Shown: positions 8,259 through 16,114 of the stretch, piece by piece
Layout of the letters: every line of letters begins with the position of its first letter
How positions within the stretch are numbered: the stretch's first letter is position 1
Assembly: GCF_023667495.1 (NCBI RefSeq)
Contig: NZ_JAMOZL010000018.1
Coordinates: 1 to 64,000, forward strand
Source of the DNA: Dyadobacter sp. MSC1_007
Lineage (GTDB): Bacteria > Bacteroidota > Bacteroidia > Cytophagales > Spirosomataceae
Direction of reading: 5' to 3'
DNA: 64,000 nt
Made by a program: the position numbers and the translations under genes
The notes under the pieces: model-generated
Told to the model about the DNA's origin: nothing
Seen by the model: only the letters and a program-made list of their open reading frames with translations
The model's database searches: none

Positions 8259-9308
8259 TTAACTGAGCCGCTCGCCGCCACTGTTGTCCGAAAAAAGTAA
8301 CCGCAAGTTTAGAATTAAAGCCTGCATTGATGTGACCTGCGTTGTTTTACCATGAAGCGATATTTCCCAAACGGCCCCTTTGTCATTATCCCGACTGGCG
8401 ATCACACAGGCGGCATCACGATACCGGCTGATCCCCCAGCCTTCACGCTGCAATGCTCGTTTGGTCCAAAAAACAGATTTTTCGTCTCCTTCCAGATAAA
8501 ACTTGTGATTTTCACCGGGTGTGTGAATATGGAAGCTGCCCGTCGTCCGATCGAAGAACAGGTTACTCTTTGCAAAAACAGCCTCGAAAGACCCATTTAA
8601 AACCAGGTCTTCCGGGACGCCGGTTATCAATGCGCCGCCAGCTGACATTAACCACACTTCGTCCGCAGTTTGTAATGCAAGGTCCAGTTCGTGGGTGCTC
8701 AAAAGAATTGCTTTACCGGTTTGCCTCGCGAGGACGTGAAGCAAGCGCATCATTTCTACGCGATTGGGCAAGTCGAGATGTGCCGTTGGTTCGTCGAGTA
8801 GGATTAAAGGCGTGTCTTGTACCAGTGCCCGGGCGAGCATTACCTTTTGTCGCTCGCCATCGCTTAGCTGGTGAATATGGCGGTCGAGCAGGTCTTCGAC
8901 GCCGCCGGAGCGGATGCCTTCGCTGATTTTTTCGTGGTCGATGTCCGTCAGCGCGCCTAGCCAGCCCGTGTAGGGCGTCCGGCCGAGTGTGATCACTTCG
9001 CGGGCGGTGAGATTACCGGCTTCAATGCGGTCGGTCAGAACCACGCTCAGCTTACGGGCCAGTTCTGTTGGTTTAAGATTGGAAAGCAGTTCACCGTCAA
9101 TGTAAACTTCACCCCCGAGCATCGGTTGCAAGCCCGAAAGGGTGCGCATAAGCGTAGACTTTCCGGCACCATTGGATCCTAGCAAACAAACGAGTTGCCC
9201 GGGCATCAAGCGGAGATTAAGGTTGTCGGCTACGTTCCGGATGTTTTTTTTCGAGCGGTAGCCGATTTTCAATGCCCGAGTTTCGAGAATGGCGGATATG
9301 CTGCTCAT
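8259..9308 (-). CDS. FecE/BtuD-type ABC transporter ATPase with a C-terminal extension
   Basis: This 349-residue ATPase carries Walker A LLGSNGAGKST (about residues 42-52), signature LSDGERQKVMLARAL, Walker B PLILLDEPTAHLD and a switch His in LLSTHELDLAL. It powers import of iron-siderophore, haem or cobalamin through the adjacent permease. Typical FecE/BtuD/HmuV proteins have about 250-260 residues; here about 95 extra residues follow near FFDRTTGSFHIHTPGENHKFYL. That extension is not recognised and may be regulatory. ATGA overlaps by 4 bases with the permease stop, indicating translational coupling. Confidence 0.88.
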   Translation of the reverse strand: MSSISAILETRALKIGYRSKKNIRNVADNLNLRLMPGQLVCLLGSNGAGKSTLMRTLSGLQPMLGGEVYIDGELLSNLKPTELARKLSVVLTDRIEAGNLTAREVITLGRTPYTGWLGALTDIDHEKISEGIRSGGVEDLLDRHIHQLSDGERQKVMLARALVQDTPLILLDEPTAHLDLPNRVEMMRLLHVLARQTGKAILLSTHELDLALQTADEVWLMSAGGALITGVPEDLVLNGSFEAVFAKSNLFFDRTTGSFHIHTPGENHKFYLEGDEKSVFWTKRALQREGWGISRYRDAACVIASRDNDKGAVWEISLHGKTTQVTSMQALILNLRLLFSDNSGGERLS

Positions 9309-10360
9309 GAGAACGAAGATCGAAGGTTATTGCGCTGGATGATGATCCAGATTACCACGGGAGCACCCAGGAGGGATGTCACGACGTTGATCGGAATCAC
9401 GGTTTGTGTGCCCGGCATTTGAGCAATAATGTCACAAGCGAGCATTAATACTGTTCCCGTAAGCGCTGTTGCCGGAATTAAGATGCGATGGTTGGCTGTC
9501 CCGAGCAGCGAACGCGTAATATGGGGGATTGCAATGCCTATGAAACCGATCGGGCCACAAAACGCAGTGATGCTCCCGGTAAGCAAACTGGTACTGGCCA
9601 TGATCACAAGCCGCGTGCGTCCGATAGATAAGCCCATACTGCGGGCGTAATTTTCGCCCAGCAACAAAGCATTTAACGATTTGGAAGAAATATAGGCCAG
9701 CAGCATACCAGCAGATACGACTCCGGCGAGTACATATAAATGATAACCCGTTACACCACCAAGTGAACCGAACGTCCACATAATGTATTCCTGCAACTGT
9801 TCGGGCTGGCTGAAATATTGCCAGATGCTGATCACCGATAAGGTAATGGTACCGATCATCACGCCGACAATCAACAGGATGACATTGTCACGGATACGTC
9901 CGGCGATGAGGAGTATCAGGGCCAGGACAAGTGCCGAACCCAGCGATGCCATCGCCACAATGAGCCAGCTGCCCGAAATGCCAAGCTGGCTGATCGCATA
10001 CACGCTTGCGCTGCTTCCTCCGACGAGCATCACCGAGGCCACACCCAATCCTGCTCCGGCGGTAATGCCTAATTCGGACGGGCCTGCCAGCGGATTCCGG
10101 AAGAGTGTCTGCATTTGCAACCCGCTTACAGATAATCCGCAACCCGCTAGAATGGCCGTCGTGGCCTTGGGTAAGCGGATCTTTTCGACGATCAGCAACC
10201 AGGCCCTGTTCTCTGATTCTCCGGAAAAAACGATTCGGAAGACTTCATTGAAAGGAATTTTGACAGACCCCAGCATGACATCCAATGCAAAGAGTGCAAC
10301 AGCCAGCACGCCCAGCACGGGTAGGACCCATTTTCGGTTTTGATTTGCGGCCGCCATCAT
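9305..10360 (-). CDS. FecCD/BtuC-family ABC transporter permease
   Basis: The 351-residue inner-membrane protein has about 10 transmembrane helices and FecCD signatures: RLPKATTAILAGCGLSVSGLQMQTLFRNPLAGPSELGITAGA near residues 60-105, and GPIGFIGIAIPHITRSLLG near 265, the cytoplasmic coupling region. It forms the homodimeric channel of a type II importer for corrinoids, haem or ferric siderophores. It overlaps the ATPase and binding-protein genes by 4 bases each in ATGA arrangement, so all three form one operon. Confidence 0.92.
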   Translation of the reverse strand: MMAAANQNRKWVLPVLGVLAVALFALDVMLGSVKIPFNEVFRIVFSGESENRAWLLIVEKIRLPKATTAILAGCGLSVSGLQMQTLFRNPLAGPSELGITAGAGLGVASVMLVGGSSASVYAISQLGISGSWLIVAMASLGSALVLALILLIAGRIRDNVILLIVGVMIGTITLSVISIWQYFSQPEQLQEYIMWTFGSLGGVTGYHLYVLAGVVSAGMLLAYISSKSLNALLLGENYARSMGLSIGRTRLVIMASTSLLTGSITAFCGPIGFIGIAIPHITRSLLGTANHRILIPATALTGTVLMLACDIIAQMPGTQTVIPINVVTSLLGAPVVIWIIIQRNNLRSSFS

Positions 10361-11532
10361 TGTATTTGTTTGTAGTAAACCAACTGATGGTCCGGTAGCA
10401 ACTCGGGGTGGAATATTTTAATCAGGTCCGAAAGCACAATATGTGGATTGATATTCCCTGATTCAAAAAAATCATTGGCGCCCGATGCATTGACACGATT
10501 GTTGTAACTATACATTTTCCCGCTTTTGAAAGCACTGAAATCGGCGTATCGGGCATCCTGGGCAAGAATGGTCCGGCGGCTGTCGTAGGGATCGAAACCT
10601 ACATTTATCCAATAATCGGCTTGAAGGGCTTTTGGATAAACGGCTTCAAATGAGAGTGGCAGGCTCGTTGTCGTTTTTGTGTTTTTCCAGGGATAGTCCG
10701 CGCCGGAATCTTTGAGGAAAACTGCCATATACCCATCGCCTCCGGGCATGAACCATGCGTCTTTTGTATTCAAACCTGAGAGAACAGTCGGTTTGGTTTT
10801 TGATGTGGTGGCGAGTTTTGCCAAACGGTTATATTCTGTGGCGATTTTTTCAAATTTTTCATTGGCCAGTTCTTCCTTATCCAGCAATGCCGCCATTAGT
10901 TTGAGCCATTCAGCCCGGGCCAGCGGTGTCTTTTCTACCCATTCCGAATTAATCAAAAAGGGAATGCCCGCTTGTTCCAGCGTTGGATAGTGGTCTATTC
11001 TGCCGTCCGGGCCGGCTATTGTCATGACCACGTCCGGGGCCATTTCCACGATCTTTTCCTCATTCAGGCCTCCGGCGACCCCAATCTCGCTAATCCGACC
11101 TGCCTTGACCATGGCTGTGACTTTCGGGGAGTAGACATATTGCGTGCTGGCGAGGCCAGTCAACACATTTTCGGATCCGAGCAGTTCGAGTAATGCAATA
11201 TGCGTGGACGACGTCGCGACCATTTTTGCGACCGGAATTTCAATGCGTTGAGCGTCGGGATACCCATTGATTTTTGGTGCGCCTTTTTTTTGTAAAATAT
11301 ACCTGATCGTATCGTTTTGCCGCTCGAATGGATTGATAATGCTTACCAGTTTGAAATCGTCGAAATAATCGATAGTAAAGCCTTTCGCGTAAACGATTTC
11401 CGTCTTTCTTCCCTTAGCAGTCAGCGGGAGGTTGGCCTCCGTTTTGTCTTCCGAAGTCTTTTTGAAATTGCAGCCCTGGATCAGCAGGAATATAAGAAGA
11501 GTCAGGCAGGACTGTTTGAGCATCGGGGACAT
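10357..11532 (-). CDS. ABC transporter substrate-binding lipoprotein (FecB/BtuF-like)
   Basis: From the ATG at 11532 the 391-residue protein has a lipoprotein signal with lipobox LIQGC (Cys21), then a class III periplasmic binding fold: ALLELLGSENVLTGLAST and EKIVEMAPDVVMTIAG in the N lobe, a long connecting helix around LAKLATTSK, and a C lobe with ADYWINVGFDPYDS. Such proteins capture corrinoid, haem or ferric siderophore for the FecCD permease. The in-frame TTG at 11553 would add a non-signal extension and is rejected. It is the first gene of the importer operon; the ligand cannot be read from the sequence. Confidence 0.88.
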   Translation of the reverse strand: MSPMLKQSCLTLLIFLLIQGCNFKKTSEDKTEANLPLTAKGRKTEIVYAKGFTIDYFDDFKLVSIINPFERQNDTIRYILQKKGAPKINGYPDAQRIEIPVAKMVATSSTHIALLELLGSENVLTGLASTQYVYSPKVTAMVKAGRISEIGVAGGLNEEKIVEMAPDVVMTIAGPDGRIDHYPTLEQAGIPFLINSEWVEKTPLARAEWLKLMAALLDKEELANEKFEKIATEYNRLAKLATTSKTKPTVLSGLNTKDAWFMPGGDGYMAVFLKDSGADYPWKNTKTTTSLPLSFEAVYPKALQADYWINVGFDPYDSRRTILAQDARYADFSAFKSGKMYSYNNRVNASGANDFFESGNINPHIVLSDLIKIFHPELLPDHQLVYYKQIQ

Positions 11533-11614
11533 TTTAATTGGGATCGAATCCAAAATTACAAAAAACCTTCCCTTTTGCCTGTTTTATCTGCCGAATGCTG
11601 ATTTGGAATATAAG

Positions 11615-12010
11615 TTAAATGTATGTCAGCATTTGTTTGACATTTTCCAGGCCGGCTTGGATGGTGTTAACAGACTTGGTGCCATGATAATATCCAGCGA
11701 GATGCAATTCATCATATACGTCCGCCAGCAGAGTCAGCAATTTTTTGTTATGCTTTCTTAACCGACTCATATAATCTTCAATGCTTTTAGGTTTGGTAAA
11801 ATGAATACCCTCTTTTTGTCTTAAATACTCATCCAGGATTAGCAGCGCAGCTGAATATGCTGTCCCTGCGGCCATTTTTACGTATTTCACATCGGCATAT
11901 AGTCCGTCCTTCTTACCAGCCTTGTCGGTAAGTATCTGTCTCGCATTTTGAAGATATCTTGCGGCTTCCTCGGCCGGTGAAAGTGTGTTTGCTTGTGTTT
12001 TTTCAGACAT
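11615..12010 (-). CDS. DUF5618-like small helical protein
   Basis: Starting at ATG 12010 (MSEKTQ...) the protein has 131 residues, almost all helical, with AARYLQNARQILTDKA, YADVKYVKMAAGTAYSAALLILDEYL and a C-terminal YYHGTKSVNTIQAGLENVKQMLTYI. This pattern resembles DUF5618, a small family found in Bacteroidota; function is unknown. The helices recall HEPN-like or HEPN-associated proteins, but the RxxxxH nuclease motif is not seen. It is transcribed towards the importer operon and stands divergent from the DNA repair cassette. Confidence 0.6.
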   Translation of the reverse strand: MSEKTQANTLSPAEEAARYLQNARQILTDKAGKKDGLYADVKYVKMAAGTAYSAALLILDEYLRQKEGIHFTKPKSIEDYMSRLRKHNKKLLTLLADVYDELHLAGYYHGTKSVNTIQAGLENVKQMLTYI

Positions 12011-12157
12011 AATACCGAGAGAAAAGTTTTGTTTTCTGTTTAGACGAACCTTGTGCAGAAAAGTAACATCTAAATTAACAATAAATTTCACCAGCAGCTA
12101 ACCGCAGGCATTTCAACATACGACCAATATTGGCATACTTTTAATATTTTAACAGGC

Positions 12158-13270
12158 ATGCCGAAACAGCCTCTTTTACAATTCACTGGCAAGAGTATAT
12201 ACTGTACCGTTGCCGACGCCCATATTGATCCTTGGATTCCCGTCGAGCGCGCTATTATTACGCACGCGCACAGCGACCACGCCCGCTGGGGCAGCAGGCA
12301 TTATCTTGCTCATAAAGACAGCGAGCCGATTCTCAGACTGAGATTGGGTCCGGATATTTCGTTGCAAACTGTGGAATATGGAGAAAAATTTACGATCAAC
12401 GGAGTAACCTTCTCACTGCATCCCGCCGGCCATATCATCGGCTCGGCGCAGGTGAGGGTAGAGCACAAGGGTGAAGTGTGGGTCGCTAGTGGCGATTACA
12501 AACTCGAAGATGATCATTTTGCCAAGCCTTTCGAGCCTGTTAAATGCAATGTTTTTATCACCGAATCGACGTTTGGCCTGCCTATCTATAAATGGCAGCC
12601 CCAGCAGGAGATTTTTTCGGAAATAGACAACTGGTGGGCCCAAAACAGGGCAGAGGGCAAGGCGAGTGTGCTCATGGGCTATTCATTAGGTAAAATGCAG
12701 CGGATATTGAGAAATATCGCTTTGCAGGATAACGTCATTTATGCTCATGGTGCTATTTATACTTTAAATGAACGATTGCGGCAAGCCGGGTTCGACTTAC
12801 CGGAACTTACCCTCGTGACGCGTGAAACCGATCGGAAACTCTTCCGGGGTGCACTTGTGCTGGCACCTCCGTCGGTTGATGGCAGTACCTGGATCAAGAA
12901 ATTTGCACCGTATTCTTTGGGTTATTGTTCGGGTTGGATGGCTTTGAGAGGTGCCAAAAATCGCAGGGCGGTGGATCAGGGGTTTGTATTGAGCGACCAC
13001 GTCGACTGGCCTGACCTGAACCGGGCGGTCCGGGAATCGGATGCCGAAAAAGTGTACGTAACACACGGGTATACTAGTATTTTTTCAAGATGGCTTAATG
13101 AGAATGGCATTGAAGCTGGCGAAGTGAATACGATGTACGGTAATGAAGACGAAGGCGAAGAAGAAGAAACTGTACAGGATCTGGCTGCCGGACAAGACGC
13201 ATATCAGGAACATAAGCACATCCTGGATGAAGACAATGGCAATGCGAACGAAACGGATAACGGCCTATGA
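12158..13270 (+). CDS. Ligase-associated MBL-fold DNA exonuclease
   Basis: The 370-residue protein has the metallo-beta-lactamase metal site HAHSDH (residues 36-41), the downstream HPAGHIIGSAQ motif and VASGDYK, followed by a beta-CASP-like part with SDHVDWPDL near residue 280. It belongs to the family annotated as ligase-associated DNA exonuclease, relatives of CPSF73/Artemis, presumed to process DNA ends in the same repair pathway as the linked ligase. The last 45 residues are very acidic (EDEGEEEE). The stop overlaps the ligase ATG by 4 bases (ATGA), indicating coupled translation. Confidence 0.92.
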   Translation: MPKQPLLQFTGKSIYCTVADAHIDPWIPVERAIITHAHSDHARWGSRHYLAHKDSEPILRLRLGPDISLQTVEYGEKFTINGVTFSLHPAGHIIGSAQVRVEHKGEVWVASGDYKLEDDHFAKPFEPVKCNVFITESTFGLPIYKWQPQQEIFSEIDNWWAQNRAEGKASVLMGYSLGKMQRILRNIALQDNVIYAHGAIYTLNERLRQAGFDLPELTLVTRETDRKLFRGALVLAPPSVDGSTWIKKFAPYSLGYCSGWMALRGAKNRRAVDQGFVLSDHVDWPDLNRAVRESDAEKVYVTHGYTSIFSRWLNENGIEAGEVNTMYGNEDEGEEEETVQDLAAGQDAYQEHKHILDEDNGNANETDNGL

Positions 13271-14865
13271 AACAGTTCGCAACGTTATTTATGAACCTCG
13301 ATCGTACCAACAAGACCAACGCGAAGGTCGAACTGCTTAAAAATTACTTTCTGGAAGCGCCTGACCCTGACAAGTTATGGGCGCTAACGCTTTTTACCGG
13401 CAGGCGACCGTCCTTTAAGGTGAACCGGACACAAGTTAAAGAATGGGCGGCCGAAGAAGCGGGCATTCCGATGTGGCTTTTCCAGGAAAGTTACCATAGC
13501 GTAGGCGACTTGGGCGAAACAATATCTTTGGTGTTGCCGAGAGCGACGTCCGGTGGTTCCGACAAGTCGCTCACCGAGTGGTTTCATTATCTCGGTATGT
13601 TGCCTGGCATGAACGATGAGGAAAAGCGCTGGCATATTATTCAGGCATGGCAGCAATTGTCGCAGCATGAGACTTTTGTATTTAATAAGCTGCTGATGGG
13701 TAGTTTCCGCATCGGGGTTTCGCAAACGCTGGTGGTGAGGGCATTGGCCGAGGCCACCGATACTGACGCCAATGTGATCGCGCACAGGGTAATGGGGCAA
13801 TGGGATCCGGGGGACACAACTTTTGAGCAATTGATCCTCGATAAAGGAGAGAATGACAATGCGTCGCGGCCCTATCCTTTTTTTCTTGCTTATCCGATCG
13901 AGGGTGACGTTGCCGGGCTGGGAGATGCGGCAGATTGGTTTGTGGAGTGGAAATGGGACGGGATCCGGTCGCAGATTATTTACAGGAACAAGGAGCTGTT
14001 TATATGGACCCGCGGTGAAGAACTTTCTACCGAGAAATTTCCGGAACTACACTTTTTGAGTGGCGTCTTGCCCGACGGCACAGTCCTGGACGGTGAAATT
14101 GTGACTTATGCCAATGGAAAACCAATGCCTTTCAATGTGTTGCAAACCAGGATCGGTCGCAAAAATCTTTCAAAAAAAGTGCTGGAAGAGGCGCCGGTCG
14201 CATTTCTCGCCTATGATATGCTCGAAGCCAACGGTGTCGATCTTCGCGGGTTGACTCAGGAGCAACGGCGTGCGCAGCTGGAAGCGCTTCATTTGAATAC
14301 CTCCGACCAACTGATCTTTAATTTGTCTCCATTAATCGGTTTCAATGAGTGGGATGAGCTTCGAACATTGCATAGTCTTTCACGTGAGTATAATGCGGAG
14401 GGTTTCATGATCAAACGGAAATCGGGCACTTATCAGGTTGGGCGTAAAAAAGGTGATTGGTGGAAATGGAAGATCGATCCGCTGAGCGTGGATGCCGTGT
14501 TGATCTATGCACAGAAGGGTTCCGGCCGACGCGCAGAGCTTTTTACAGATTACACATTTGCGGTGTGGGGCGAGGATGGTAAACTGGTCCCGTTCGCAAA
14601 AGCTTATTCCGGATTGACGGATGCGGAGATAGGCCAGGTGGATTATTTTATCAAAAGGAATGTGTTGGAAAAATTTGGCCCCGTAAGGACTGTGAAGCCG
14701 GAACTGGTCTTTGAGATCGGCTTTGAAGGCATTAACGAATCATCGCGACACAAGTCAGGCATCGCAGTCCGCTTCCCTCGTATTCTGAGATGGCGGAAAG
14801 ATAAGAAAGCAGAGGAGGCGGATAGTTTGGCTAGTTTGAAGGAGATACTAAATAATTATAAATAA
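13267..14865 (+). CDS. ATP-dependent DNA ligase of the ligase-associated repair cluster
   Basis: This 532-residue ligase has the N-terminal DNA-binding domain (LLMGSFRIGVSQTLVVRALA near 142-161), the nucleotidyltransferase motif I EWKWDGIR with catalytic Lys229, motif III TVLDGEIV, motif IV EGFMIKRKSGTY, motif V WWKWKIDP and an OB-fold C-terminus ending with SSRHKSGIAVRFPRILRWR. It seals nicks using ATP and is separate from the housekeeping NAD-dependent LigA. It is encoded with exonuclease, helicase and PdeM, a cluster studied in Pseudomonas putida by the Shuman group. Confidence 0.95.
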   Translation: MKQFATLFMNLDRTNKTNAKVELLKNYFLEAPDPDKLWALTLFTGRRPSFKVNRTQVKEWAAEEAGIPMWLFQESYHSVGDLGETISLVLPRATSGGSDKSLTEWFHYLGMLPGMNDEEKRWHIIQAWQQLSQHETFVFNKLLMGSFRIGVSQTLVVRALAEATDTDANVIAHRVMGQWDPGDTTFEQLILDKGENDNASRPYPFFLAYPIEGDVAGLGDAADWFVEWKWDGIRSQIIYRNKELFIWTRGEELSTEKFPELHFLSGVLPDGTVLDGEIVTYANGKPMPFNVLQTRIGRKNLSKKVLEEAPVAFLAYDMLEANGVDLRGLTQEQRRAQLEALHLNTSDQLIFNLSPLIGFNEWDELRTLHSLSREYNAEGFMIKRKSGTYQVGRKKGDWWKWKIDPLSVDAVLIYAQKGSGRRAELFTDYTFAVWGEDGKLVPFAKAYSGLTDAEIGQVDYFIKRNVLEKFGPVRTVKPELVFEIGFEGINESSRHKSGIAVRFPRILRWRKDKKAEEADSLASLKEILNNYK

Positions 14866-14896
14866 TCAATTTTAAATAGAATAATATTAATTTTTA

Positions 14897-14933
14897 CTAT
14901 GCAAATGTAATATTTGATATTAGATTTGCATAG
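14897..14933. repeat. 37-nt near-perfect palindrome abutting the start codon of the AAA/DUF4143 gene
   Basis: Outer arms CTATGCAAAT (14897-14906) and ATTTGCATAG (14924-14933) are perfectly complementary. Inside them TAATAT and ATATTA pair again around a TTG loop, broken only by one G-G mismatch. The palindrome ends immediately before ATG 14934. It lies in a 68-base AT-rich gap after the ligase stop. It could be an operator for autoregulation, a start-site-occluding RNA hairpin, or the boundary of an inserted cassette. Confidence 0.75.
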
Positions 14934-16103
14934 ATGATACGACGAAGACTTGAGCAGAAAATTAAGGAGGCTCTCGGCAGAAGTTCCTCCGTTGCGCTGA
15001 TGGGCCCCCGTCAGATAGGTAAAACTACCATAGCCATTGATATCGTTGACGCGATACCAGCAATTTACTTGGATCTGGAAAGCCGCCTGGATCTGGAAAA
15101 GGTAAAAGATATCCGATCTTTTTACGAAGCCAACCAAGGCAAGCTGATCATTTTGGACGAAGTGCAGAGACTGCCCGAGCTTTTCACAGAACTGCGCGGC
15201 ATTATTGATCAGGAGAGAAGAAAAGGAAACCGAACGGGGTTATTTCTTTTTCTTGGGTCTGCTTCCATCGATTTGCTTCAACAATCGAGTGAATCGCTCG
15301 CGGGAAGGATATCTTACCTTGAACTTCATCCGGTTGACGCGATGGAATACGGCTCGGGAGATATTCAGAGGCTGAATACCTTGTGGGTCCGCGGTGGATT
15401 TCCGGAAAGTTTGCTCGCAGCTTCTGATCGCGATAGCCTGGAATGGCGGCAGGATTTTATCAGGACATACCTCGAACGGGACATTCCGTTACTGGGCCCA
15501 CGCATACCGGCGTCAACACTGGAACGATTTTGGACCATGCTCGCACACAATCAGGGCGGCGTGTTCAACGCAACGCACTTAGCACGCAACCTGGATGTTT
15601 CAGGTGTTACGATCGGCCGTTACCTGGACCTGATGGTTGATCTGCTGCTTGTGCGTAGGTTACAACCATGGACTTCCAACGCGGGAAAAAGGCTTGTGCG
15701 GAGCCCTAAAATATATGTGAGGGACAGCGGCATTACTCACGCACTTATGAACATTGAAAATTATAACAATCTGCTCGCACACCCGGTAGTGGGGGGAAGC
15801 TGGGAAGGTTTTATCATAGAAAACATCATGAGTGTGGCACCGGCCCGTATGCAGCCTTATTATTATCGAAGTGCTGGTGGGGCGGAAGCCGACCTGGTAC
15901 TCGAATTTGCAGACGGTCGTAAATGGGTTACCGAAATAAAAAGAAATTCAGCACCGCGACTATCCAAAGGGTTCCATATCGCCTGCGAGGACATTCAGCC
16001 AGATAAAAAATTCGTGATCTATTCTGGGAAAGACACATTTCCAATGGGTGATGGCATTACGGCCATTTCGTTAAGTGATTTTATGAAAGAGATAACAAAA
16101 TAA
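14934..16103 (+). CDS. AAA ATPase with C-terminal DUF4143 domain
   Basis: The 389-residue protein has Walker A GPRQIGKTT (24-32), Walker B LIILDEVQRLP (71-81, acidic pair 75-76), a sensor stretch FLFLGSASIDLL, a lid region with HPVDAMEY, and a DUF4143 nuclease-like C-terminal domain with WEGFIIENI and YYRSAGGAEADLVLEF followed by WVTEIKR; that last segment resembles the D...ExK core of restriction-type folds. Family members are widespread and often mobile, with unproven function. The gene lies inside an otherwise conserved repair operon, with its own palindrome upstream and only 11 bases before the helicase start. Confidence 0.85.
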   Translation: MIRRRLEQKIKEALGRSSSVALMGPRQIGKTTIAIDIVDAIPAIYLDLESRLDLEKVKDIRSFYEANQGKLIILDEVQRLPELFTELRGIIDQERRKGNRTGLFLFLGSASIDLLQQSSESLAGRISYLELHPVDAMEYGSGDIQRLNTLWVRGGFPESLLAASDRDSLEWRQDFIRTYLERDIPLLGPRIPASTLERFWTMLAHNQGGVFNATHLARNLDVSGVTIGRYLDLMVDLLLVRRLQPWTSNAGKRLVRSPKIYVRDSGITHALMNIENYNNLLAHPVVGGSWEGFIIENIMSVAPARMQPYYYRSAGGAEADLVLEFADGRKWVTEIKRNSAPRLSKGFHIACEDIQPDKKFVIYSGKDTFPMGDGITAISLSDFMKEITK

Positions 16104-16114
16104 AAATTCTTCCC

